A stretch of DNA of 11,934 nt from Gemmatimonadota bacterium (lineage in GTDB: Bacteria > ARS69), in the NCBI GenBank assembly GCA_021604925.1, contig BQJX01000030.1:1-11934 (forward strand), given 5' to 3'. Of this stretch, positions 1-6,372 are shown in pieces. Numbering within the stretch: position 1 is the stretch's first letter; every line of letters begins with the position of its first letter. The notes below the pieces were generated by a model, which worked only from the letters and a program-made list of their open reading frames with translations, had not been told where the DNA came from and searched no databases. The position numbers and the translations under genes are program-made.

Positions 1-645
1 GATTCGGGCAAAGCGGGTCGTGGCCGGTTTGCCCGCCGCATCGTCCACCACTCGAAAGTACGGGGGCGCGGCCGGTTCGCGCCGGGCGATCGCCCCGTCC
101 ACGGTCCACGCGGCGGGGGTGGTTCCGCGGACCACGGCCCAGTACTCCTTGCCCACGCGCCGCTCCCGGAACTCCACTTCCAGATGACGCGCCGTGGCCA
201 CGTCCTTGGCCAGCAGGACCACGCCGGACGTTTCGCGGTCCAGGCGATGGGCCAGTCGCAGCTCGTCTCCCCAGCGCTCGCGAAGCTGCGCGATCAGCGT
301 GTTGCGGATGAACTTCCCGCCCGCGTGGACCGGCAGATTCCCGGACTTGGCGACCGCCAGCAGATGCTCATCCTCGAAGAGCACCTGGTACCGGAAGTCC
401 ACCTCCGGTTCGAGGTGCAGGATCGTGTACTCGATCCGGTCCCCCTTTTGGACCACGGAGTCCGCGGCCGCCGTGGTCCCGTTCAGGCGGACCACGCCCT
501 CCGCCAGGCGGACGCTCCACAGGTCCTCGGGGTGATAGCGGAACCGATGGGTCAGGAACCGAAGCAACGTCCACCCGTGGCGGTACGGATCCACGTGGCA
601 GGCAAGGTCGTAGCGACGCGGGGTCGCGGAAGACGGGCTCTCCAT
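1..645 (-). CDS. RluA-family RNA pseudouridine synthase (3' end outside window)
   Basis: Partial gene with 215 codons visible, open to the left edge. It isomerises specific uridines to pseudouridine in rRNA or tRNA in the cytoplasm. An S4-like RNA-binding region spans about residues 28-75 (RLAEGVVRLNG...VQKGDRIEY). The catalytic domain begins around residue 84, where 'VLFEDEHLLAVAKSGNLPVH' is the usual RluA entry strand. The signature HRLDRETSG is at residues 133-141 and places the catalytic Asp at D136; GKEYWAVVRG follows at 165-174. The ATG at 645 was chosen because homology-like sequence starts soon after it. No good Shine-Dalgarno precedes it, and an in-frame GTG at 666 would add seven residues. 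It lies 43 nt downstream of the secreted-protein gene and may share its transcript. The family is certain, but which uridine is modified cannot be told. Confidence 0.93.
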   Translation of the reverse strand, partial: MESPSSATPRRYDLACHVDPYRHGWTLLRFLTHRFRYHPEDLWSVRLAEGVVRLNGTTAAADSVVQKGDRIEYTILHLEPEVDFRYQVLFEDEHLLAVAKSGNLPVHAGGKFIRNTLIAQLRERWGDELRLAHRLDRETSGVVLLAKDVATARHLEVEFRERRVGKEYWAVVRGTTPAAWTVDGAIARREPAAPPYFRVVDDAAGKPATTRFARI

Positions 646-688
646 CCGGCCATGATAACCGAGCACCGGTCGGAGAGCCCAAACTGGT

Positions 689-1339
689 TCACGGCAACGC
701 CACGCTCGGATCCGTGGGTTCCCCCCGGCCGAGTCCCAGCACCAGCTCCCGCACCGGCGGGGCGCGACGGCGCGCGATCACCGGATCCAGCGGCGCGAAG
801 TACACGTCCAGGTATCCGCGCAGCTTCAGCTCCGCGTCCCGCCAGTGGAGTTCCAGCTTCCTCCCCACCACGAGCAACGGGAACGCGGGCCCGCGGCTCT
901 CCCCGAACGACAGACGCGTGCCCGCCTGCAGCGTGGATCCCGACATGGATTCGAGCGAGTCCGTCAGCGCCTGGAACCGGTGGCGGAAGTGCTCGAACTC
1001 GGACTCGAGCAGCACCTCGTCCTGGATGTTCAGCCGATGTGCCAGCAGCGCCCGCGTGGGCGTGGGGAACACGAGTGCCGTGTGGTGCAGACGCTCGTGT
1101 TGGCGCGTCACGAACAGGAACTGGACGCCGTGTTCGCACACGAAGATCTCCCGGACCGGCACCGGCGGTCCCCACCAGAAGTCCGGAGTTCCCACGTTCG
1201 AGTCGACAAAGAGAGTCCATCCGTACGAGGACACCGCACAGGGGTACGTCTTGTCTCCGCACCAGCGGTCGCCGGCAAAGGAAGGAACGGTCGCGAGAAG
1301 AAGTGCGCTTGCAATAAGGAAGCTTCCGCGCGAAGTCAT
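689..1339 (-). CDS. Secreted protein of unknown family
   Basis: About 216 residues; family not recognised. It begins with a clear Sec signal peptide: basic TSRG, a hydrophobic stretch FLIASALLLATV, then a PSFA|GD cleavage site. The product is therefore exported, probably periplasmic. The mature part has three Cys (about 27, 34 and 68 from this start), a Trp-rich patch PDFWWGPP, and a His-rich stretch RQHERLHH, followed by a charged helical-looking section (LESEFEHFRHRFQALTDSLESM) and a beta-like C-terminal half. There is no lipobox and no later membrane segment. Two ATGs compete. The one at 1339 has AGAAGGGG (1353-1346) six bases upstream, while the one at 1345 abuts that same sequence, so 1339 is preferred. 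A sigma70-like promoter lies at 1433-1405. Function is unknown. Confidence 0.8.
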   Translation of the reverse strand: MTSRGSFLIASALLLATVPSFAGDRWCGDKTYPCAVSSYGWTLFVDSNVGTPDFWWGPPVPVREIFVCEHGVQFLFVTRQHERLHHTALVFPTPTRALLAHRLNIQDEVLLESEFEHFRHRFQALTDSLESMSGSTLQAGTRLSFGESRGPAFPLLVVGRKLELHWRDAELKLRGYLDVYFAPLDPVIARRRAPPVRELVLGLGRGEPTDPSVALP

Positions 1340-1378
1340 GATCATCCCCTTCTGGTCTGGTCAGGGGAGCGACCATGC

Positions 1379-1392
1379 GACGCGTTCGCGTC
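1379..1392. repeat. Short perfect inverted repeat in the leader of the secreted-protein gene
   Basis: GACGCG-TT-CGCGTC is a perfect 6-bp inverted repeat with a 2-bp centre. It lies between the predicted transcription start near 1398 and the gene start at 1339. It could be an operator or a small hairpin, but such CG palindromes also arise by chance at this base composition. Confidence 0.3.
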
Positions 1393-1404
1393 ACGCGTGC
1401 ACCG

Positions 1405-1433
1405 ACTATCGTAACAATCGGGAGCCGTGACAA
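1405..1433 (-). promoter_or_regulatory. Predicted sigma70-like promoter for the secreted unknown protein
   Basis: On the minus strand, TTGTCA (1433-1428, 5 of 6 to TTGACA) is followed after a 17-bp spacer by GATAGT (1410-1405, 4 of 6 to TATAAT). Transcription would start near 1398 and leave a leader of about 60 nt. The leader carries a 6-bp inverted repeat at 1379-1392. This reading comes from pattern only. Confidence 0.4.
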
Positions 1434-1463
1434 GACACGACGCGGATCAAACTGTGCGTTGAA

Positions 1464-2327
1464 TCAATCGATGTCTTTGGCGGGCGTGGTTTTCTTGCGC
1501 GGGCGGCGCGGGATGGGAAGCGGCGGATCAGCGAGCAGGCGGGCCAGCAAGGATGCGGTGGTGACCGTGTCCACGCGACCGTGATGAAGCACCGGTTGCA
1601 ACAGGCCGGGATCCCCGGTGGCCACGAACTCGTGATAGACGCCGGGGATCTCCGCGCTGGGCACATCTCCCACGCGATGAAGACCCACCACCTCCCACTC
1701 CAGGGTCTGCAGTCGGCAGTCTTTCAGTTCGCCCTTCCAGCGGCGACGCGACGCGTGCAACACGTCCACGTGGTCCGTGTCGTGTACCGCGCTCGGCACG
1801 CGATGATACTGGCATCGCTCGCGGAAGCACGGAACGTCGTACGACTTCCCGTTGAACGTGGCGAGCAGCGAGCGCGCTCCCAGGAACGAAACCGAAGCCG
1901 CCAGCATGGCCTTCTCCTCCGCGTAGTCGCGCGCCAGCACCTGCACGGAGATCAGTTCCCCCGCCTCCCAAAGAATCATGCCCACCAGGAAGATGGGACA
2001 TCCCCAGAATCCGGTCGTCTCCAGATCCAGCACCACCAGGTCCTCCACGCGTCGGCCCACCGCGGCCCGCAGTCCCGGGTACACCGACTGCGGATCCCGC
2101 GTGGCCAGCGACGCGAACGCATCGCGCAGATCCCGCTCCAGGTCCGTGCCGGGAAGCAGTTCCCGCACGGGGCGGCGGATCACGCACACCCCGTGTCGGC
2201 CGATCGTTTCCAGAACGGCGCCGTCGACCAGATCCTGCGACCGGCGTCGGCTCACCGCTCGCGGTGCCAATGCCTCGCCGCGCAGCAGCCGCGCGATTCC
2301 CGAGTGCACCGGATCAAGACGCGGCAA
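1464..2327 (-). CDS. mrfB: MrfB-like (YprB) DnaQ-fold 3'-5' exonuclease
   Basis: RNase H-like exonuclease of the YprB/MrfB family, 287 residues from the chosen start. In Bacillus subtilis MrfB works with the MrfA helicase in mitomycin C repair. The DEDDh-type motifs are all visible: ExoI DLETTGF at 101-107 (D101, E103), ExoII FNGKSYDVP at 158-166 (D164), HVDVLH at 186-191, and ExoIII HHGRVD at 248-253 with D253. Start choice: the TTG at 2327 has GGGAGG (2339-2334) six bases upstream and overlaps the mrfA stop by 14 nt, which suggests translational coupling. The frame stays open to a TTG at 2387, but no ribosome-binding site precedes that one. The protein ends in a basic tail (RRPRKKTTPAKD) and lacks room for the C-terminal TPR region of the longer Bacillus protein. 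The family call is firm; the repair role is inferred by homology and linkage. Confidence 0.88.
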   Translation of the reverse strand: MPRLDPVHSGIARLLRGEALAPRAVSRRRSQDLVDGAVLETIGRHGVCVIRRPVRELLPGTDLERDLRDAFASLATRDPQSVYPGLRAAVGRRVEDLVVLDLETTGFWGCPIFLVGMILWEAGELISVQVLARDYAEEKAMLAASVSFLGARSLLATFNGKSYDVPCFRERCQYHRVPSAVHDTDHVDVLHASRRRWKGELKDCRLQTLEWEVVGLHRVGDVPSAEIPGVYHEFVATGDPGLLQPVLHHGRVDTVTTASLLARLLADPPLPIPRRPRKKTTPAKDID

Positions 2328-4746
2328 CGGCGGCCTCCCGGGGCGCAGCGCGCTCCTCCTCTTCCGATCTTCGTACCAGTTCCTCAAGGATCAGGTGGGC
2401 CGAGTCCTTGTCGGGAATCGGCCAGGCGCCGCCCGCCTCCGGGTCCTGATGCTGCGCCGGGCGCAACACGGGCAATCCCACGCACGACGGGCACCCGCTC
2501 TCGCAGGGGCACTCACTGACCAGCGCCAGCGCCGCGCCGAAGATCTCCGCGGGGCGGCGAAATGCGTGCTCCACGAACCCGAGTCCCCCGGGGTAGCGGT
2601 CGTAGAGGAAGATGGTGGGTTTGCCGAGGTTCTTGCTGTCCACCACGCCGCCGATATCGGCACGATCGCACATGGCCCACAGCGGAACCACGCTGATCAG
2701 CAGGTTGCGAACGCCCACCAGACCCTCCACCGCATTCTTGCCCATCGCCTTGAGGCGGCCGCGCATCTCCGCGGGAATCGTGATCCAGGCCGTGGTCGTG
2801 TCGATGTTCTGCGGCGGCAAGTCCAGATTCCCCCACCCGATCGAGTCGACGGAGAAGAACTGGATCTTCTTGAAGAACGATGTGAACCACGTGACCGTGG
2901 CGTCGCCGAAACCCGTGTCCGCACCGGCCCACGTTCCCACCTCCCGCGTCCCGCGCAGCAACAGGTGCTGCTCCAGCACCGGCGTGGTGTAGTAGTCCAC
3001 ATCGCGACGTTCCACGTACGCGGACTTCCCTTCCAGATCCAGATGCCGCACCACGAACGTCTCGCCGTCGTGCAGGTAGACGGCCTCCGGATAGAGCAAC
3101 TCGAGCGCCGAGATCGCATCCACGTTGCCGATCACGCGCGCCTCGCCGTCGTCCGGCGCCTGGAACTCCGGGCCGGTGCGCGGCCGGTACGCCGATCCCT
3201 TTCCGAGATCCGCCGGAACCTCGATGATCGTGTAGGTGTCGTCGGACATGTGCCGCAGGTTCACGGTGCGCGACGGGAAGTCCGTGTTGGCCCAGTAACT
3301 CCGACCGTCCACGCGACGCGTGCGGCCGTTCTCATCGAGCAGGCGGATCAGGTCCCGCGCCACCTCGCCGAAGTGTTCCAGATCGCCCTCTTCCAGCGGC
3401 AACTCGAACGCGGCGCACTGCAGGTGTCCGGAAAGGATGTACGGGTTCTCCGGATCGATCACGGCGCTTTCCGGCGACTGCGCAAAGAGATACTCCGGAT
3501 GCCGCATGAGGTACTGATCGATGGGATCGTTGTACGCCACGAAGAAGGTGACGGCCTCTTCCGAGCCACGGCCGGCCCGACCCGCCTGCTGCCAGAGCGA
3601 GGCGATGGTGCTGGGAAACCCCACCACCACGGACGCTTCCAGCGTGCCGATGTCGATCCCGAGTTCCAGCGCATTCGTGGACGACACCCCGAGCAGCTCG
3701 CCTGAGAACAGCGCCTTCTCGATCTCCCGCCGCTCACGCGGCAGGAACCCGCCGCGGTAGGGGCGCACCCGCTTGGCGAGTTCCGGTTTCTCGCGGGTCA
3801 GCGCCTCCTGCGTGTAGCGATGAATCAACTCCGCCACCACGCGAGCCCGCGAAAAGCAGATGGTCTGCACGCGCGCCTTCACCAGCTCCGTGAACAGGCG
3901 ATGGCCTTCCACGTTGGCGCTCCGCCGTTCCATGGAGGCAGTGTCCACGTACGGAGGGTTCCACAGCACGAACTGCTTGGGACCCCGCGGGGAACCGTCC
4001 TCGTCCACGAGAACCACGTCTTCTCCCAGCAGTGACCGCGCAAAGTCGTGAGGGTTCGCAATGGTGGCCGACCCCAGCAGGAAGCGGGGATCGGAGCCGT
4101 GATGGCGGCACACGCGACGAAGCCGTCGGATCACGTTGGCCACGTTCGATCCGAAGATCCCCCGGTACGCGTGGATCTCGTCGATCACCACGGTGTGCAG
4201 GTTGGCCAGGAACCGGCTCCACTTCATGTGGTAGGGCAGAACCCCGGAGTGGAGCATGTCCGGGTTCGTGAGGATCACGTTGCCGTCGTCACGCAGCTTT
4301 CGACGCGCGCCGCTGGGCGTGTCTCCATCGTACGTGCCGGTCTTGAGCACCTGGCCGATGCCGGCCGACAGCTCCGCCATGCGTAGGAGGCCGCGCAGCT
4401 GATCCTGCGCCAACGCCTTGGTGGGATACAGGAACAGCGCGGTGCTCTCCGGCTCCAGGACGAGCCGCTCCAGGACCGGCAGCGTGTAGGCCAGCGTCTT
4501 GCCGGACGCCGTGGACGTGACCACCGCCACGTTCTTGCCCGCGCGGGCTTCCTGCACGCAACGCGCCTGGTGCGCCCACAGTTCGGGGATGCCCATTCCC
4601 AGCAGGGCCTCGCGAACGGGCAGGGGGAACGGCTCGCTGAGCTCCCCGAAGCGCGCTTCTCGCGCCGGCAGCTTTTCCACGTGGACCATCTGCCCGTCGT
4701 AGGCGGGCCAGCTCCCCACCGCATCCAGAAACTTTGCCGCTTCCAT
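2314..4746 (-). CDS. mrfA: MrfA-like (YprA) DEAD/DEAH-box helicase with MZB/DUF1998 domain
   Basis: ATP-dependent superfamily 2 helicase, 810 residues, close to the usual size of the YprA/MrfA family. Visible in order: Q-like region ELWAHQARCVQEA (55-67), Walker A STASGKT (78-84), YPTKALAQDQ (108-117), NPDMLH (161-166), motif II VVIDEIHAYRG (187-196), motif III LGSATIANP (224-232), motif IV region ICFSRAR (296-302), motif V STNALELGIDIG (356-367) and motif VI QQAGRAGR (386-393). The C-terminal MZB domain ends with CPCESGCPSCVG (746-757), whose four Cys (746, 748, 752, 755) fit the metal-binding set described for MrfA. It would unwind or translocate on DNA at damage sites, with MrfB as nuclease. 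The ATG at 4746 follows a G-rich stretch with a 6-nt spacer. Extending upstream gives non-family sequence that runs back over tag. Confidence 0.95.
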   Translation of the reverse strand: MEAAKFLDAVGSWPAYDGQMVHVEKLPAREARFGELSEPFPLPVREALLGMGIPELWAHQARCVQEARAGKNVAVVTSTASGKTLAYTLPVLERLVLEPESTALFLYPTKALAQDQLRGLLRMAELSAGIGQVLKTGTYDGDTPSGARRKLRDDGNVILTNPDMLHSGVLPYHMKWSRFLANLHTVVIDEIHAYRGIFGSNVANVIRRLRRVCRHHGSDPRFLLGSATIANPHDFARSLLGEDVVLVDEDGSPRGPKQFVLWNPPYVDTASMERRSANVEGHRLFTELVKARVQTICFSRARVVAELIHRYTQEALTREKPELAKRVRPYRGGFLPRERREIEKALFSGELLGVSSTNALELGIDIGTLEASVVVGFPSTIASLWQQAGRAGRGSEEAVTFFVAYNDPIDQYLMRHPEYLFAQSPESAVIDPENPYILSGHLQCAAFELPLEEGDLEHFGEVARDLIRLLDENGRTRRVDGRSYWANTDFPSRTVNLRHMSDDTYTIIEVPADLGKGSAYRPRTGPEFQAPDDGEARVIGNVDAISALELLYPEAVYLHDGETFVVRHLDLEGKSAYVERRDVDYYTTPVLEQHLLLRGTREVGTWAGADTGFGDATVTWFTSFFKKIQFFSVDSIGWGNLDLPPQNIDTTTAWITIPAEMRGRLKAMGKNAVEGLVGVRNLLISVVPLWAMCDRADIGGVVDSKNLGKPTIFLYDRYPGGLGFVEHAFRRPAEIFGAALALVSECPCESGCPSCVGLPVLRPAQHQDPEAGGAWPIPDKDSAHLILEELVRRSEEEERAAPREAAVAAS
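2328..2339 (-). promoter_or_regulatory. Ribosome-binding site that sets the TTG start of mrfB
   Basis: GGGAGG at 2339-2334 with a 6-nt spacer to the TTG at 2327. It lies inside the last codons of mrfA, as expected for coupled translation of overlapping genes. Confidence 0.5.
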
Positions 4747-4777
4747 TCCCGGCCCCCCGCACGTCGATTCGAGCCGG

Positions 4778-4798
4778 AAATGTACTAGACAAATGTAC
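4778..4798. repeat. Direct repeat AAATGTAC x2, candidate operator between mrfA and tag
   Basis: AAATGTAC occurs at 4778-4785 and again at 4791-4798, giving a 13-bp period. Both copies are identical, in an A/T-rich patch that stands out in GC-rich surroundings. Each copy contains the 4-bp palindrome GTAC. One copy covers the predicted mrfA -10 element; the other sits in the spacer. Binding protein unknown. Confidence 0.45.
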
Positions 4799-4807
4799 CC
4801 CTCGCAA
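4779..4807 (-). promoter_or_regulatory. Predicted sigma70-like promoter of mrfA-mrfB
   Basis: On the minus strand, TTGCGA (4807-4802, 4 of 6 to consensus) and TACATT (4784-4779, 4 of 6) are separated by 17 bp. Transcription would start near 4772 and give a leader of about 26 nt before the ATG at 4746. The overlap with the direct repeats suggests regulation by a repressor. No comparably good promoter for tag was found in the 95-nt gap. Confidence 0.35.
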
Positions 4808-4841
4808 GCAGGATCGGGGACTTCCAACGAAAGGGCCGGGC

Positions 4842-5429
4842 ATGCCTCCAGATCTGCAGCGATGCACGTGGTGCGGAGAGGATCCACTCTATCAGGCCTA
4901 TCACGACGAAGAGTGGGGCATGGCCGTGCGCGACGACCGCAAGCTCTTCGAGTTCCTCCTGCTGGAGGGAGCGCAGGCCGGGTTGTCGTGGATCACGATC
5001 CTGCGCAAGCGCGAGAACTACCGGAAGGCCTATGACGGGTTCGACCCGGAGAGAATCGCCCGCTGGCGACCGGCCCGCATCGAGAAGCTGCTGAAGAACG
5101 AGGGAATCGTCCGCAATCGCCTCAAGGTGGAGGGCGCGCGCAGGAACGCGCGGGCATTCCTGGACGTGGTGGAGAGCGACGGGAGTTTTGGCGAGTTCCT
5201 CTGGGACTTCGTGGACGGGCGGACGATTCGGAACGAGTGGTCGTCGCTGAAGAAGGTGCCGGCGGAGACGGAGGAATCCCGCACGATGAGCCGCGAACTC
5301 AAGCGGCGCGGGTTCACCTTTGTCGGGCCCACGATCTGCTACGCGTTCATGCAGGCCGTGGGCATGGTGAACGACCACACCGTGGACTGCTACCGGTGGA
5401 AACCGCTGGACCGCGCCGCGCGCGGCTGA
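4842..5429 (+). CDS. tag: 3-methyladenine DNA glycosylase I (Tag)
   Basis: Removes 3-methyladenine from alkylated DNA as the first step of base excision repair in the cytoplasm; 195 residues, normal for the family. It opens with RCTWCG and YHDEEWG. The zinc-binding set is complete: C8, H21, H179 (NDHTVDC) and C183, spaced as C4/H17/H175/C179 in the E. coli enzyme, with a constant offset of four. The catalytic-pocket residues E42 (LLLEGAQAGLSW) and W50 also correspond at that offset (E38, W46). The typical KRRGFTFVGPTICYAFMQA segment is at 154-172. The ATG at 4842 was chosen because the family's N-terminus follows directly and AAAGGG (4830-4835) lies six bases upstream; earlier in-frame ATGs encode unrelated residues. 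It is divergent from mrfA, so the two repair functions share an intergenic region. Confidence 0.97.
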   Translation: MPPDLQRCTWCGEDPLYQAYHDEEWGMAVRDDRKLFEFLLLEGAQAGLSWITILRKRENYRKAYDGFDPERIARWRPARIEKLLKNEGIVRNRLKVEGARRNARAFLDVVESDGSFGEFLWDFVDGRTIRNEWSSLKKVPAETEESRTMSRELKRRGFTFVGPTICYAFMQAVGMVNDHTVDCYRWKPLDRAARG

Positions 5430-5454
5430 GTTCCGGACCACCGCGGGCCGCCGG

Positions 5455-5631
5455 CTACTCGTCGAACTCCACCGAGACCTCCAGGAATCCGTCCGAGGCC
5501 ACGCGAACCCGCAGCAGATTGGGCCGACAGCACACGCGACAGTCCTCGGTGAACTTCTGCTTGGGCGCCGCCTCGTTGTCGACCGCGGTTTCGTTGGCGC
5601 CCCCGCAGACAGCGCACTCCCAGTGGGCCAT
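5455..5631 (-). CDS. Small CPXCG-type cysteine-rich protein
   Basis: 58 residues, of the Cys_rich_CPXG family, whose members are short and of unknown role. The visible signature is an N-terminal CAVCG (C6, C9) plus EDCRVCCRPN (C31, C34, C35), separated by about 20 residues, followed by the usual beta-like tail RVRVASDGFLEVSVEFDE. Pairs of CxxC suggest a zinc-binding knuckle (inference). The ATG at 5631 has GGGAAG (5642-5637) five bases upstream, which starts ten bases after the TPR gene's stop codon, so the two genes are very likely co-transcribed. The same frame stays open far upstream, but only this last part looks like protein. It ends 25 nt from the 3' end of tag, with which it converges, and no U-tract terminator is visible between them. 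Confidence 0.82.
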   Translation of the reverse strand: MAHWECAVCGGANETAVDNEAAPKQKFTEDCRVCCRPNLLRVRVASDGFLEVSVEFDE

Positions 5632-5651
5632 GGGCACTTCCCAGGTGTCGT

Positions 5652-6212
5652 CTACCACGCCTTGTTCTCCGGAACCGGCAGCTTGCCGTCCACCGGCCCC
5701 GCGGTCAGAGCCGCGGCGGCTTCGCGCAACGCGGCGGCCAATCGTTCGTACTCGCCGTTCGCGCGATCGCCGTACTCGCGAAGCGCGTCGAGCTGATGCA
5801 ACGCGGCCTGGATATGCGCCTCGCCCAGGTACTCGCGTGCCGGTGCAAACGTGGGGTCCATAGCCAGGACGCGGTGGTACGACTCGAACGCATCCTCCAG
5901 GCGACCGACCTTGCGCTGCGAGTACGCCACCATGTTCAGAAACTCCGGCTCGTCCTTGCGCTTCTTGTGCGCCTTCTCGAAGCGTTCCAGCGCGTCCTGA
6001 AAGCGCCCCTCCTGGATGAGCTCCATCCCGCGTTCGTACATCGCCTGCGCTTCGTCGCCCGCAGCGCCTTCCTTCTGGGGGGCGTCGCCCTTTCCGCCGC
6101 TCGACTTCTGGCTGTTCGCCAGCGCCGGCAGGGTGAACGCCATCACGAGCACGCCGATGCCTCCCGCCAACCAGAGCCGCGAACGCTGCTTCCCTCTCGC
6201 CAGACCGTGCAT
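5652..6212 (-). CDS. Exported TPR protein
   Basis: 186 residues. A basic N-terminus (HGLARGKQRSR) is followed by a hydrophobic segment (LWLAGGIGVLVMAFTLPA) and an ALA|NS-type signal peptidase site, so the protein is probably periplasmic. If uncleaved it would be anchored. A charged, Gly/Lys-rich linker precedes two to three TPR units at about 55-88 (MYERGMELIQEGRFQDALERFEKA), 89-122 (LNMVAYSQRKVGRLEDAFESYHRVLAMDP) and 123-156 (AREYLGEAHIQAALHQLDALREY). The last unit and the following EYERLAAAL resemble small TPR proteins seen in Proteobacteria, in which an EY-x2-L helix closes the array (recall, not a search). TPRs mediate protein-protein contact; the partner is unknown. The ATG at 6212 was chosen for its GGAGG (6222-6218) five bases upstream. 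It is the first gene of a pair with the CPXCG protein, 20 nt apart. Confidence 0.85.
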   Translation of the reverse strand: MHGLARGKQRSRLWLAGGIGVLVMAFTLPALANSQKSSGGKGDAPQKEGAAGDEAQAMYERGMELIQEGRFQDALERFEKAHKKRKDEPEFLNMVAYSQRKVGRLEDAFESYHRVLAMDPTFAPAREYLGEAHIQAALHQLDALREYGDRANGEYERLAAALREAAAALTAGPVDGKLPVPENKAW

Positions 6213-6290
6213 GGAAACCTCCGGGTGGGTATGACACGACATCGGGCCGGCGGCCCCCTTGGGCAACCTGCCGCGCTGGGTTCAAACTAC

Positions 6291-6319
6291 AGTATGATGA
6301 AGCGTACGAGGTCACGCAA
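6291..6319 (-). promoter_or_regulatory. Weak predicted promoter for the TPR-CPXCG pair
   Basis: On the minus strand, TTGCGT (6319-6314) and CATACT (6296-6291, 4 of 6 to consensus) are 17 bp apart, about 75 nt before the ATG at 6212. The left arm of the inverted repeat at 6304-6336 falls inside the spacer. Confidence 0.25.
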
Positions 6320-6336
6320 TCCGTGCGATCTCGTAC
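6304..6336. repeat. Inverted repeat in the divergent intergenic region
   Basis: GTACGAG at 6304-6310 is matched by CTCGTAC at 6330-6336, with a 19-bp centre whose flanks also pair in part (TCACG against CGTGC-GA). It lies between the two divergent secreted-protein genes. No T-run follows on either strand, so a terminator is unlikely. A dimer-binding operator is the better guess. Confidence 0.4.
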
Positions 6337-6372
6337 TCTGAGCGTGACGCCCCCCAGATCGGAGTTCTCCGC

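Noticed and set aside
184..1317. Open frame of 377 codons on the plus strand
   Set aside because: Antisense to the pseudouridine synthase and the secreted protein, whose motifs are clear. The frame is Arg/Pro/Ala-rich, as GC-rich shadow frames are.
552..1433. Open frame of 293 codons on the minus strand
   Set aside because: Out of frame with the signal-peptide protein and RluA on the same strand. Low-complexity Arg/Gly/Pro composition and no motif.
1978..3705. Open frame of 575 codons on the plus strand
   Set aside because: Antisense to mrfA and mrfB, both with intact catalytic motifs. The composition (Arg, His, Gln) is typical of a shadow of GC-rich codons.
4778..4798. LexA box
   Set aside because: The repeat contains GTAC units, but their spacing fits none of the LexA sites I know. 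Kept only as an unknown direct repeat.
4747..4887. Longer N-terminus for mrfA (47 extra codons)
   Set aside because: It would overlap the start of tag and the shared intergenic region, and the extra residues do not look like the family.
5430..5454. Terminator between tag and the CPXCG gene
   Set aside because: The 25-nt gap is GC-rich with possible pairing, but there is no U-tract on either strand, so I do not call a terminator.
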